The position numbers were made by a program, and so were the translations under genes. A DNA stretch of 38,547 nucleotides from positions 1 to 38,547 of the forward strand of contig CAMZLG010000052.1 in the NCBI GenBank assembly GCA_947311495.1, written 5' to 3'. The stretch is from an uncultured Zetaproteobacteria bacterium (GTDB taxonomy: Bacteria > Pseudomonadota > Zetaproteobacteria > Mariprofundales > Mariprofundaceae). Shown piece after piece: positions 8,447 to 17,744 of this stretch (its first letter is position 1; the number at the start of each line of letters is the position of its first letter). The notes beneath the pieces were generated by a model. It saw only the letters and a program-made list of their open reading frames with translations, was not told the DNA's origin and did no database searches.

Positions 8447-9337
8447 TTACTTGATAATTTCATCAAGAGATTGAACTAAATATTCACTTTCAGGTTCATT
8501 AGTAATAAACGTTGAAAGCTGTTGTTTATCTATAAACCCTCTGATTTTTGAACGGTATAAATTAGCAATAGCAGGGTTCTCAATTTCTAACCTCCTAGCC
8601 TTGCTGATTTCCAAGAATTCTTTTTCTTGATCAATGCCTAAATATCTTCGTCCTAATAAATTCGCAGCAATGCCTGTAGTGCTACTCCCAGCAAAAGGAT
8701 CCAATATCCATGCACCTTTTTGTGTGGATGCAAGGACAACCCTTGTGAGTAAGGATAATGGTTTTTGCGTGGGATGCTTACCACAAGATTTTTCCCACTT
8801 TGCAATGGCAGGTAACCGCCATACGTCTTTCATTTGTTTACCATCGTTTAGTTCTTTCATAAGGGCATAGTTATAATAATGCGGTACTCTTTCATGCTTC
8901 CTTGCCCAAATAATAAACTCTGTGGAATGCGTAAAATATCTACATGAAAAGTTGGGTGGTGGATTGGTCTTTTCCCATGTAATAATATTTAAAACTTTGA
9001 AGTCTAACTCGGTTAATAACTGTCCTATATTAAAAATATTATGAGCTGTGCCACTGATCCAAATGGAGCCATTATCTTTTAATTTGTTTCGAGCAAGTTT
9101 TAACCACCTTCGGTTAAACTTGTTCATTTCTTTTGCACCCTGTGACTTATCCCATTTGCCTTTGTTTACACTGACTACCTTACCATTGTTGATGGTTAAA
9201 CCATCATTGGATAAAAAGTAAGGTGGATCCGCAAAAATCATATCAAATTCAAACTTAAATTTTGGGAGTAACTTTATTGAATCATTATGAATTAAAGTAA
9301 AATCTTTTGTTACAGATTTATAATGGCTTTTTAGCAT
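8447..9337 (-). CDS. DpnA-like DNA adenine-N6 methyltransferase (second methylase of a DpnII-type system)
   Basis: A beta-class adenine methylase of about 296 residues. The catalytic motif IV is in MIFADPPYFLSNDGLT near 33-48. CRYFTHSTEFIIWARKHE, YYNYALMKELNDGKQMKDVW and KHPTQKPLSLL occupy the middle, and the AdoMet motif I DPFAGSSTTGIAA is C-terminal. These blocks closely match remembered DpnA/M2.DpnII sequence. DpnA of Streptococcus pneumoniae methylates GATC also in single-stranded DNA, protecting incoming transforming DNA; the same role here is inference. It is the last gene of the R-M operon, starting at a TAATG junction with the preceding gene. Codon use is AT-rich compared with folD upstream. 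Confidence 0.9.
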   Translation of the reverse strand: MLKSHYKSVTKDFTLIHNDSIKLLPKFKFEFDMIFADPPYFLSNDGLTINNGKVVSVNKGKWDKSQGAKEMNKFNRRWLKLARNKLKDNGSIWISGTAHNIFNIGQLLTELDFKVLNIITWEKTNPPPNFSCRYFTHSTEFIIWARKHERVPHYYNYALMKELNDGKQMKDVWRLPAIAKWEKSCGKHPTQKPLSLLTRVVLASTQKGAWILDPFAGSSTTGIAANLLGRRYLGIDQEKEFLEISKARRLEIENPAIANLYRSKIRGFIDKQQLSTFITNEPESEYLVQSLDEIIK

Positions 9338-9876
9338 TATCTATGAGTTGCAATTGATATGATTTTAAAAATATCCTTCCCATCAAGAAGGGCATCTAAA
9401 AGTTCCTTAAACATAAATGCAGTATGGAGATTTGTTTTTTCCTGTACCATAAGGAGTTTAGCAACAAGTAATAGGAACTTTAGGCTATACTCACCTTTAT
9501 TAGCAAGCTTTTTATATTGACGAGCTTCCTCACCAACTTCTTCTATTAGCTTGTCACTTAATAGATCAACTTGTTGTTTTCTCGTTTTTAACGGTTCAAC
9601 TGTATCCCAGTATTTAAGAAGGCTTTCAATAAACTTTTTGGTTTGTGCAGACTCAGTATTCATTTTTATAATCATATCCACTGCCCAGTGAACATGTTTA
9701 GGTGTTCTAATACGAGACCAGCCACTTTTTGAATGTGCATCCTTTTGCCTATATTTTAGCAAAAGATCGAAGTCCGATAATCCTCCTTGATATACACCAA
9801 GTATATAAGATCCATTTACTTTGAATATAAACAGAGGTTCCATCCCTCTAGAGATCATATTAGGTAAATTAGTCAA
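9337..9876 (-). CDS. unrecognised protein within the DpnII-type R-M operon
   Basis: 179 residues that I do not recognise. The first 60 or so look beta-rich (PLFIFKVNGSYILGVYQGG) and lead to a motif rich in basic and His residues, SGWSRIRTPKHVHWAVDMIIK. The remaining two thirds look helical, with LKTRKQQVDLLSDKLIEEVGEEARQYKK and LKFLLLVAKLLMVQEKTNLHTAFMFKELLDALL. No helix-turn-helix, nuclease or methylase motif is visible. It overlaps the endonuclease stop by 4 bases and the DpnA-like start by 1 base, so it is translated as part of the operon. An accessory role in restriction, modification or DNA uptake is possible but unproven. Confidence 0.8.
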   Translation of the reverse strand: MTNLPNMISRGMEPLFIFKVNGSYILGVYQGGLSDFDLLLKYRQKDAHSKSGWSRIRTPKHVHWAVDMIIKMNTESAQTKKFIESLLKYWDTVEPLKTRKQQVDLLSDKLIEEVGEEARQYKKLANKGEYSLKFLLLVAKLLMVQEKTNLHTAFMFKELLDALLDGKDIFKIISIATHR

Positions 9877-10802
9877 TTGAACACCTTTTTTAATATGCTG
9901 GATCGAAGCATTTCTAAGTTTAATAAGTACCTAGCTTTATCAAAGTATTCCCTCAATGGTTTTAATGTGGTTAGCCATCCAGCACCGTCTGTAATCCAAA
10001 TAAACTCAATATTTTGATTATTCCAATATTCATTCATTTTAATATACTCTGAAGCAGTGGATTTTAGCTTTGAGCCACCACCATTGTAGAAGTTCACTTC
10101 AAAGAAAAAGAGTTTGCCATTTTTATTGATTACGTAATCAATCCTACGCGAAGATTTATCCACTTGAATTTCGATATCCCAAGCACCTTTGATAGCTTTT
10201 GCATTTGCTTCTTTGAGGTAAGGTAGGTTTAGTTCGTTGCAAACTTCTTGGATATAGCGTTCCACCAAGTTTTCCATTTGATGGCCGCCTCTATTTTTAC
10301 GACCATTGCTGTCTAGCCCGACTTCCACACCTGTTGCAAAATCAACAAGGTTTTTCACTTTCTTATCTTGAACAAGTTTGCCTAGCCCTGAATTGATAAA
10401 GAAAGTTGCAATACTTCGCGCTTCTTCTTGATTTGGCTCTTTGATGGAAAGGTCAAAGTTGTCGTACTGATAATTTACTGGATCAATTAAGATATTAAAT
10501 TCTTGGTCTTTCTTTGTTTTAAAACGAATGGCTAGCAAGAGAGGGATTGCATTCACAACTTTAGGGTATTCTAAAATTAAGTTGGTGAGTTCAGTGAAAA
10601 TATCATCTTTGCCAATCAGCACATTCAATAGGTTCAACTCTTTTTCATACGGAAGAACCCCACGGTAAACTTTGTCCCAATTCACATAATAATCCCATTG
10701 AGTAATACCCTTGAGCTTTAAAGTATTTTGAAAATAGTCAAAGAGTTCATTATCTGATTTAAGATTTAGCCACCCTGTTAACTTCTTCACCTTAAGCGAC
10801 AC
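9873..10802 (-). CDS. DpnII/MboI-family type II restriction endonuclease (GATC)
   Basis: A 309-residue protein matching the DpnII family: VGLDSNGRKNRGGHQMENLVERYI near 165-190, then RIDYVINKNGKLFFFEVNFYNGGGSKLKSTASEYIKMNEYW near 220-262. The D...(F)EVN arrangement is a PD-(D/E)XK-like catalytic centre. The family cuts 5' of unmethylated GATC. The start is probably the GTG at 10802, overlapping the end of the Dam-type methylase by 16 bases; a later GTG a few codons in is possible. Overlap with the methylase gene would tie expression of the two. Sequence is AT-rich, consistent with acquisition by transfer. Confidence 0.9.
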   Translation of the reverse strand: MSLKVKKLTGWLNLKSDNELFDYFQNTLKLKGITQWDYYVNWDKVYRGVLPYEKELNLLNVLIGKDDIFTELTNLILEYPKVVNAIPLLLAIRFKTKKDQEFNILIDPVNYQYDNFDLSIKEPNQEEARSIATFFINSGLGKLVQDKKVKNLVDFATGVEVGLDSNGRKNRGGHQMENLVERYIQEVCNELNLPYLKEANAKAIKGAWDIEIQVDKSSRRIDYVINKNGKLFFFEVNFYNGGGSKLKSTASEYIKMNEYWNNQNIEFIWITDGAGWLTTLKPLREYFDKARYLLNLEMLRSSILKKVFN

Positions 10803-11695
10803 TCACTCACTTGGTTGGTAATAAGAAGCTCATGGATACTGCCACGTTTTGCCGAATTGGAGTTAATAGCTCGTTTAGCTAAAACTCTATTGATTTTATA
10901 ATCTGAATATAAATCATCAAAAAACATGTTCTTCTCTTTCATCTGGCTGACATCAGAGTTGCTTAGAATCCATGCGTGACCTTGATTATCCAAAGTGTCG
11001 CAAAAGCTTTTTAAGCGGACTTGTTCACTATCGTTAAACTCACCTTTTGCATAAGCATTGAAGCTAGATGATTCGCTAAGGGGTTTGTATGGCGGATCGA
11101 GATAAAACATGGTGTTTTCTTCGGCATATTTAACCGTTTCTTCAAAGTCACCATGAAGAATAGTTACCCTTTGTAGTGCTTGGCTTACTTTTTTCAGGTT
11201 TTCAGCATCACAAATTCTAGGCGTTTTATAGCTGCCAATAGGCACATTAAAACCACCACTCCTATTGACACGGTACAAACCATTAAAACAGGTTCTATTT
11301 AAGAAAATAAACAAAGCTGCTTGGTTAAGTTCGCTTTCTTCTTTTGTGTTAAACGCTACGCGCTTGGCATAGTAGTATTCTTTTTTTAACTCTTGGTTTT
11401 CAGCTAACTGGTGATATTCCTTTTCCCATTTTGCCAGCTGCTTAATGAGGGCATCCACATGATCGCGAATGATATTGTAGGTATTGATAAGATCGGCATT
11501 GATGTCATTGATGACACATTTTTTTACATTAGGAAAAGTGTTGAGCACCCAAAAAAGGACAGCACCACTGCCGACAAATGGCTCAATAAAAGTGAACTCA
11601 TCATGCTTTTGAAAAGGAAAACGGGACTGAATATCACTGAGAAGTTGTGTCTTACCTCCTGCCCATTTCAAAAAAGGTTTAACTTGTTTTGACAT
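10787..11695 (-). CDS. Dam/DpnM-family DNA adenine methyltransferase (GATC)
   Basis: An alpha-class adenine-N6 methylase of 302 residues. The AdoMet-binding N-terminus KPFLKWAGGKTQLL (about 6-19) and FIEPFVGSGAVLFW (about 37-50) are typical of Dam/DpnM. The catalytic motif is DPPYKPLSESSSFNAY in the second half, and the tail AKRGSIHELLITN is also Dam-like. It is the first gene of the operon, with a GGGGAGAG site before the ATG. It would protect host GATC sites from the adjacent DpnII-like enzyme. The close endonuclease partner argues against a stand-alone regulatory Dam. A single GATC lies in the upstream spacer. Confidence 0.93.
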   Translation of the reverse strand: MSKQVKPFLKWAGGKTQLLSDIQSRFPFQKHDEFTFIEPFVGSGAVLFWVLNTFPNVKKCVINDINADLINTYNIIRDHVDALIKQLAKWEKEYHQLAENQELKKEYYYAKRVAFNTKEESELNQAALFIFLNRTCFNGLYRVNRSGGFNVPIGSYKTPRICDAENLKKVSQALQRVTILHGDFEETVKYAEENTMFYLDPPYKPLSESSSFNAYAKGEFNDSEQVRLKSFCDTLDNQGHAWILSNSDVSQMKEKNMFFDDLYSDYKINRVLAKRAINSNSAKRGSIHELLITNQVSECRLR

Positions 11696-11875
11696 GACTC
11701 TCCCCTTACATACAGCGCGATCAACACTAGAGTTTGGACTGATATTTTGCTAGTAAAAAATCTTACATGGTGTGCTTTCCTTGTATATCTTTAATCCGAC
11801 CCTATTCTGCGTCTCCCTTCAAAATCATTATGTATGCTGCGTAGTGATTAATTTAAGTTCGTCACGGTTATAACA

Positions 11876-13468
11876 ATGATTTCTACAACTGGTATCACAA
11901 TGCAATTTGGGCAAAAGCCCCTGTTTGAAAACGTCACGGTCAAATTTGGCGATAACAATCGTTACGGTTTGATTGGCGCCAATGGCTGCGGCAAGTCCAC
12001 ATTTATGAAGATTTTGGGTGGTGATTTGGTGCCCACTGCTGGCTCTGTGCAAATTGGTGAACATCAACGCATTGGTAAACTGCGCCAAGACCATTTCGCC
12101 TTTGAAGAGTTTAGTGTGCTTGATACAGTGATGATGGGTTACGAAAAACTGTGGAAAATCAAAGAAGAAAAAGATGCGATTTATGCGCTGCCTGAGATGA
12201 GCGAAGAAGATGGTATGCGTGCTGGTGATTTGGAAGCAGAATTTGCTGAATTGGATGGGTATAGTGCTGATGCCAATGCAGGTGATTTGTTGCTAAGCAT
12301 GAATGTGCCGATTGAATTGCATTATCAAAAAATGAAATCCATTGCGCCAGGTTTGAAACTTCGTGTTTTACTTGCCCAAGCCTTGTTTGGTAACCCTGAT
12401 ATTATTCTACTGGATGAGCCGACGAATAACTTGGACATCAATGCGATTCGATGGTTGGAAACCGTGATTATGGCGCAGAATGCAACCATGATTATTATTT
12501 CGCATGATAGGCATTTCTTAAACAGTGTATGTACACATATGGCGGATGTGGATTACGGCGAAATTCGTTTGTATCCCGGCAATTATGATGACTACATGGA
12601 AGCTGCAGCCTTGGTGCAAGAGAAACTCTTGCAAAGCAATGCCAAAAAAGAAGGCGAGATTGCAGAACTTCAAGCCTTTGTGCGCCGCTTTTCTGCGAAT
12701 GCATCCAAAGCCACACAAGCCCAATCACGCGCCAAAAAATTGGATAAAATTAAGCTGGATGAAGTCAAAGTGTCCAGCCGCATCATGCCTTTTATGCGCT
12801 TTACCCAAGATAAGAAGCTATTCAAAATTGCTTTGGAGCTTAAAGGTGTAAGCAAAAGCTTTGATGAGCAGCAGGTGATTAAAAAGTTTGATTTGATGGT
12901 GCCTGTAGGGGAGCGCGTGGCAGTGATTGGTGCCAATGGTATTGGTAAAACAACATTATTGCGTTGCCTTGCGGGTGATTTGGAAGTTGATACAGGCGAA
13001 GTCAAATGGTCTGAAAATGCCAATGTGGGTTATTATGCCCAAGACCACACCCACGATTTTAAAGATAATGAAACGGTGTTTGATTGGATGGCGCAGTGGA
13101 AAAAAGATGAACATGGTGAGCAGGAAATCCGTGGAAATCTAGGGCGTATGTTGTTTTCTAAGCAGGATATTGAGAAACGTGTTCAGCAATTGTCTGGTGG
13201 TGAAAAAGGGCGCATGTTGTTTGGTAAATTCATGTTCCAAAACCCCAATGTATTGTTGCTCGATGAGCCAACCAACCACATGGACATGGAATTTATCGAG
13301 TCGTTAAATTCAGCTTTAGAACGTTACGAAGGTACATTGATTTTTGTATCCCATGATAGGGAATTTGTATCATCGTTGGCGACACGCATCATTGAAATTA
13401 CTGAGAATGGTATCACAGATTATCATGGGACGTACGAAGAATACCTCAAGTCTCAAGGCGTTTCTTGA
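11876..13468 (+). CDS. ybiT: ABC-F family ATPase, YbiT-like
   Basis: A cytoplasmic, ribosome-associated tandem ABC ATPase without membrane domains, 530 residues. First Walker A is GANGCGKST (34-42), with Walker [13 protein letters not shown] near 178-189. The first signature is the unusual [17 protein letters not shown], as in E. coli YbiT. The linker carries [23 protein letters not shown]. Second Walker A is GANGIGKTT near 353, signature [13 protein letters not shown] near 438, Walker [12 protein letters not shown]. The near-continuous resemblance to YbiT makes the subfamily call firm; the exact translational role of YbiT is less settled than that of EttA. It is divergent from the R-M operon across a 180-base spacer with no recognised site. 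Confidence 0.93.
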   Translation: MISTTGITMQFGQKPLFENVTVKFGDNNRYGLIGANGCGKSTFMKILGGDLVPTAGSVQIGEHQRIGKLRQDHFAFEEFSVLDTVMMGYEKLWKIKEEKDAIYALPEMSEEDGMRAGDLEAEFAELDGYSADANAGDLLLSMNVPIELHYQKMKSIAPGLKLRVLLAQALFGNPDIILLDEPTNNLDINAIRWLETVIMAQNATMIIISHDRHFLNSVCTHMADVDYGEIRLYPGNYDDYMEAAALVQEKLLQSNAKKEGEIAELQAFVRRFSANASKATQAQSRAKKLDKIKLDEVKVSSRIMPFMRFTQDKKLFKIALELKGVSKSFDEQQVIKKFDLMVPVGERVAVIGANGIGKTTLLRCLAGDLEVDTGEVKWSENANVGYYAQDHTHDFKDNETVFDWMAQWKKDEHGEQEIRGNLGRMLFSKQDIEKRVQQLSGGEKGRMLFGKFMFQNPNVLLLDEPTNHMDMEFIESLNSALERYEGTLIFVSHDREFVSSLATRIIEITENGITDYHGTYEEYLKSQGVS

Positions 13469-13543
13469 GTTTGAAACCATTGTTATCGTTGTTACTCGCT
13501 TTGCAGGTGGTCTAAAGCTACCTGTGCTGCATCTCGCGCCTAG

Positions 13544-13639
13544 ATACCAACGGCTTCAATTCTAAAGAATGCTCTGCCTTGATAGTGTGCATTATATGCC
13601 TCAATATGTGTGGATACACCAAAGGCTTCAATTCTCAAG
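13544..13639 (+). repeat. imperfect direct repeat upstream of the parvulin gene
   Basis: ACCAACGGCTTCAATTCTAAAG (13546-13567) recurs as ACCAAAGGCTTCAATTCTCAAG (13617-13638), about 70 bases apart, with two mismatches. The first copy also runs into the palindrome ATTCTAAAGAAT (13559-13570). The spacer between the ABC-F gene and ppiC is otherwise featureless. The repeat may be a local duplication or a regulatory site. Confidence 0.5.
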
Positions 13640-13660
13640 CTTGTCGGGAAGGATAAAAGA

Positions 13661-13939
13661 ATGAAAAGTGCAATGGCGAAACACATTCTGGTCAAAACCA
13701 AACCCGAAGCGGAATCCATCAAAGAAAAGCTGGATAAAGGCGAAGACTTTGCCAAGTTGGCGCGCAAGTTTTCCACATGCCCAACGCGTAAACGCGGCGG
13801 AGACTTGGGTGAGGTGTTTAAGGGGCAGTTGGTCAAACCTGTGGAACAGGTTATTTTTAACAAAGCACTATCTAAAGTGCATGGCCCAGTAAAATCCAAG
13901 TTTGGTTATCACCTTATTATCATTTATTTTAGAAGTTAG
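13661..13939 (+). CDS. ppiC: small parvulin-type peptidyl-prolyl cis-trans isomerase (PpiC)
   Basis: A 92-residue single-domain parvulin with no signal peptide, so cytoplasmic. AKHILVKTKPEAESIKEKLDKGEDFAKLARKFSTCPTRKRGGDLGEVFKGQLVKPVEQVIF is followed by VKSKFGYHLI, matching E. coli PpiC throughout. The conserved His residues of the fold are in AKHILV and FGYHLI. The ORF track starts at 13610, but the ATG at 13661 follows GGGAAGGA at the right spacing and gives the family length. The stop overlaps the convergent histidine kinase stop by 4 bases. Confidence 0.92.
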   Translation: MKSAMAKHILVKTKPEAESIKEKLDKGEDFAKLARKFSTCPTRKRGGDLGEVFKGQLVKPVEQVIFNKALSKVHGPVKSKFGYHLIIIYFRS

Positions 13940-16611
13940 CTTGCAGTATCATTTAGTTTTTGTTGAATAACTTGGCTTAATTCTTCGATGTCATAAGGTT
14001 TACTTAACACAGTATCATCCCCATGAATAAGGCTTTTGGTTCGGGCAGTATCTTGGTCATAACCTGTTGTAAAAATGGCTTGAATATTAGGGTTTGTTTT
14101 ACGCATTTCTGCCACAGCTTCAGCGCCACCCATTTTAGGCATGACAATATCTGTTATTACCAAGCTGATATTATGTTGATTATCTTTAAATACCTTAACG
14201 GCGTCAAGACCATTAGTTGCTTGAAGCACCTTATATTTTAGGTCTTCAAGAAGCTCTGCACTCATTTCAAGAACATCTTTATTATCATCGATGAGTAAGA
14301 TGACCTCTTGGTTACCTGAGAGTACGCTTGTGTTGAGGGCAGGTGAATGCGATGGCTGTGAGTCATCGCTGATCAGTGGGAAGTAAACATGAAAACTTGA
14401 ACCTTCACCCTCGACACTTGTAACATCAATAAAGCCATCATGTCTTTTAACTGCACCGAAGACCATGGCAAGCCCTAACCCTGTGCCTTTCCCAACTTCT
14501 TTTGTGGTATAGAAGGGTTCAAATAAAAATTTGATGGTTTCTTGGGGGATACCAGTACCGTTATCGTGAACAGAAAGATGGGCATAGGTTTGAGGTTTAA
14601 AGTAGGCATGGTTTTTAGTGTTTAAAGACCGGGCATCAAACAAGTGTAATTGAAGCGTAATGGTGGGGCTTGCGTGCTGGGCAACAGCATCGCGTGCATT
14701 GTTGATAAGATTGAGCAAGATTTGGTGAATTTGGGTTTTGTCCCCTAAAACCTGCATGCCCTCATTTGTAATATCATAATGCACCTCGATGTTTTCGGGT
14801 ATAGATGTTCGCAATAGGCTGAATATTTCTTTGATGAGTTCGGGTAAGCAGACAACTTGCATATGTACCGTATCTTTCCGTGAAAAGGTTAAGAGCTGTT
14901 TAATTAGCCCAGAGGCATGATCTGTTAGCTGGTCAATACGGGTGATTTTATCCAGTGCTTTAGGGTTGTCTTGTATTGTTTTTTTGGCGAGATATACGTT
15001 GCCAGTTATACCTGCCAAGATATTATTAAAATCATGGGCAATACCTCCGACAAGTGTACCTATGGCTTCCATTTTCTGGGCTTGATGGAAATTAGCTTCC
15101 ATTTCTTTTTGTTGGCTAATATCACGTTGCATCACCACATGGAAAAGTGGTGTGTTATTTTCGTCTAGAATCGGAGAGATGCTTCTTTCGACATCAACCA
15201 GTGTACCATTCTTACGCTTAATACTGACTTCACCATGCCATATCTTACCTTGTTTAAGGGTGTTCATCATATCAATATAAAAAGAGTCTGGGTGAATAGG
15301 GCTACGGAGGATTCGGCTATATTTCCCAATCAGTTCTTCAGATGAGTAACCTGTTAACGCTTCAAAAGCAGGGTTTACATACTCTATTTGTGCCTCTAAC
15401 GAAGAAATCGCAATCGCTTCTTCGGCATACTCAAAAGAGCAGTGCATTTTCTTCAATAAATGTTTTCGGTGCTCCCGCTCCATCACAATGCCGACTAGCC
15501 GACTGGCGGCAGTTAAATCATCAGATTCTGCTTTTGTTGGCAAAGCAGGGTGGTCATAATACATGGCAAATGACCCCAAAACATGACCACGGGCATCTTT
15601 AATAGGTTCAGACCAGCAGCAGTGCAAGTTATGCGAGAGCGCCAAGGTTTTAAAGTCTTTCCATTTGGGGTCGGTTTCAATGTCTTCAACAATAACACGT
15701 TCCCCAGTATATGTGGAGGCACCACATGAACCAACTTTTGGACCAATGGTTAGACCATCAACAGCGTTGCAGTAGGCTTCGGGCAGATTGGGCGCAGCTC
15801 CATGTTTTAAGGTTGAGCCATCAAGTTCTAGAATGGAACAGCGAAGCCCCGTGTGTAAAGATTCATAATAAAGAATTATGGCATGGTATACCGACTTGGC
15901 GGGTAGCCCTTTGGCAATCATTTCTAGGATGTCTGACGTTTTTTGTAGTGAAACTTTTGAGGCTTTGAGCACCCCTTGTTGAGCTAGGGACGTAATACGA
16001 AAGATGACGTTTTCTCGAATAGTTCGGTATATAATTGCTGATGAACTGTATAAGAATAGTAAATATACAATGGCTAAGAAAGAGAAACTGGTCGTTACTG
16101 CAGTGTCTTCTAAATATAGTCGGATAATCAAAGGAATTAAGGCTAAGGAAAGGAAAGCCCACACAGTTTCCCTTAAAGGTGATAAGGTGGTTACAGAACC
16201 CGCTGCCATACCAGCAAGAATAATCATGGTCACAGCTTGAAACTGAAAATCATTGGCAGGGAACATGAAAAAAGCTGCTAGCCCCCACAATGCTCCTGTT
16301 AGCGTAACGTGTAATATCATACGCTTTTTCCAAATGAGAATATCATCGTCTTGGGGTGGTTTTTTGTGAAAAGTGAAATAACAGTAAGAACGAAGAATTA
16401 GAACGCTGATGATACTTAATGTCCAAACTATATTGGTTACAAGCGGAATGGTATGCGCTTGCATATAACTTAAAAATATAGCAGCTAAGGCATTGCCGAT
16501 AATACCACGGCGTGCAGTTTTAAAGAGCAAATAGACTTGCGCTTTAATGACCTGTTGCTCTGACGATAAGTCAGGTAGCTTTGACGGTATTGTGTGTTGG
16601 CTGTTAAGCAC
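13936..16611 (-). CDS. membrane-bound hybrid sensor histidine kinase (GAF-PAS-HisKA-HATPase-REC)
   Basis: 891 residues. An N-terminal block (about 35-200) has roughly six hydrophobic segments with short loops. A GAF-like domain follows at about 210-380, then a PAS domain at about 390-505 with IEYVNPAFEALTGYSSEELIG. HisKA has the phospho-acceptor His near 526 in GGIAHDFNNILAG. HATPase_c has NLINNARDAV, DNGTGIP near 684 and GTGLGLAMVFG near 711. A receiver domain ends the protein, with the phospho-Asp near 820 in VITDIVMPKMGG. It starts at GTG, preceded by a near-perfect AAGGAGG. No separate response regulator or output gene is adjacent, so the phosphorelay partner is elsewhere. The signal is unknown. 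Confidence 0.92.
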   Translation of the reverse strand: MLNSQHTIPSKLPDLSSEQQVIKAQVYLLFKTARRGIIGNALAAIFLSYMQAHTIPLVTNIVWTLSIISVLILRSYCYFTFHKKPPQDDDILIWKKRMILHVTLTGALWGLAAFFMFPANDFQFQAVTMIILAGMAAGSVTTLSPLRETVWAFLSLALIPLIIRLYLEDTAVTTSFSFLAIVYLLFLYSSSAIIYRTIRENVIFRITSLAQQGVLKASKVSLQKTSDILEMIAKGLPAKSVYHAIILYYESLHTGLRCSILELDGSTLKHGAAPNLPEAYCNAVDGLTIGPKVGSCGASTYTGERVIVEDIETDPKWKDFKTLALSHNLHCCWSEPIKDARGHVLGSFAMYYDHPALPTKAESDDLTAASRLVGIVMEREHRKHLLKKMHCSFEYAEEAIAISSLEAQIEYVNPAFEALTGYSSEELIGKYSRILRSPIHPDSFYIDMMNTLKQGKIWHGEVSIKRKNGTLVDVERSISPILDENNTPLFHVVMQRDISQQKEMEANFHQAQKMEAIGTLVGGIAHDFNNILAGITGNVYLAKKTIQDNPKALDKITRIDQLTDHASGLIKQLLTFSRKDTVHMQVVCLPELIKEIFSLLRTSIPENIEVHYDITNEGMQVLGDKTQIHQILLNLINNARDAVAQHASPTITLQLHLFDARSLNTKNHAYFKPQTYAHLSVHDNGTGIPQETIKFLFEPFYTTKEVGKGTGLGLAMVFGAVKRHDGFIDVTSVEGEGSSFHVYFPLISDDSQPSHSPALNTSVLSGNQEVILLIDDNKDVLEMSAELLEDLKYKVLQATNGLDAVKVFKDNQHNISLVITDIVMPKMGGAEAVAEMRKTNPNIQAIFTTGYDQDTARTKSLIHGDDTVLSKPYDIEELSQVIQQKLNDTAS

Positions 16612-16750
16612 TATACCTCCTTACTGCTTTTGTTTTCTTTGTAGCAATTGATGCGCCACTATTTATATAACTTAGCATAGATGCGCGATTATATCTAGTT
16701 GCTGGTAGGATATTGATTTACTTTAGAGGCTGAAATCTTAGCCTAGAGCC

Positions 16751-17701
16751 ATGAAAGTTTTGCGTTCCTTTGATGCTGCGAAAAAAGCAAACCTAAACGG
16801 TTGCGCCATTACCATTGGAAATTTTGATGGTGTACACATGGGGCATCAGCAAGTGTTGGCAGAATTGAATGGTCATGCAGCGGCATTGGATGATGCCAAA
16901 TCTGTGGTGATTACATTCGAGCCGCACCCCAGAGCATTTTTATTTCCTGAAGAAGCACCGCGCCGTTTGTCGCATTTGCATGAACGATTGGAAGATTTGA
17001 AGGATGCAGGTGTGGATGCGGTATTGTTGCTGCATTTTAACCAAACCTTGGCATCCATGAGCGCAGAAGATTTTATGCGTCATATATATAACAGCTTAGG
17101 TTTTAAACATATTCATGTGGGTTATGACTTTGCTTTTGGCAAAGATAGGCAGGGTCAAGCGGATATGATGCGCAAACTTGGCGATGCACATGGGTTTACA
17201 GTCAGTGAAGCGGCAGCCTTTGCACTGGATGGTGCGGTGGTATCATCCAGTCGTATTCGTTCAGCGATTGAGGCGGCAGACTTTGATTTGGCAAATGATT
17301 TGTTGGGGCATTGTTATTCTATTTCTGGGCGCGTGGGGCATGGCGAAAAACGTGGGCGTAAAATGGGTTTCCCCACTGCTAATATTCAAGTCAAAGATTT
17401 AACACATCCACCTGTGGGTATTTATGCGGCATGGTCGGAGTACGATGGTAAAAAGGTGAAATCGGCAGCCTATTTGGGTTATCGCCCGACATTTCATGGG
17501 CGCACACTGTTGCTGGAAACGCACTTGTTGGACACCCAACAAGACTTGTATGGCAAGCGTCTCAAAGTGCATTTTGTAAAACGGATTCGAGAAGATAGAG
17601 CATTTGTGAGTGCCGATGATTTGGCAGCGCAAATTCAAGCGGATTGTTTGGCTGCCCATGAAATTTTGAATAGTCATAGCCCTGTAATAAAAAAACGATA
17701 G
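16751..17701 (+). CDS. ribF: bifunctional riboflavin kinase/FAD synthetase (RibF)
   Basis: Converts riboflavin to FMN and FMN to FAD. The N-terminal FAD synthetase domain shows ITIGNFDGVHMGHQQVL (about 21-37) and SSSRIRSAI near 158. The C-terminal riboflavin kinase domain begins with GRVGHGEKRGRKMGFPTANI near 195-214. The length of 316 residues is normal. ileS-lspA, frequent neighbours of ribF in proteobacteria, are absent; argG follows after 43 bases in the same direction. Confidence 0.95.
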   Translation: MKVLRSFDAAKKANLNGCAITIGNFDGVHMGHQQVLAELNGHAAALDDAKSVVITFEPHPRAFLFPEEAPRRLSHLHERLEDLKDAGVDAVLLLHFNQTLASMSAEDFMRHIYNSLGFKHIHVGYDFAFGKDRQGQADMMRKLGDAHGFTVSEAAAFALDGAVVSSSRIRSAIEAADFDLANDLLGHCYSISGRVGHGEKRGRKMGFPTANIQVKDLTHPPVGIYAAWSEYDGKKVKSAAYLGYRPTFHGRTLLLETHLLDTQQDLYGKRLKVHFVKRIREDRAFVSADDLAAQIQADCLAAHEILNSHSPVIKKR

Positions 17702-17744
17702 GCTTCGCCTGCGTTGAAGTAAGTTTGGTCAATTTGGAGTTATT

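Noticed and set aside
13504-13524. CAGGT/ACCTG hairpin after the ABC-F gene as a terminator
   Set aside because: Only 5 bp and no T-run follows.
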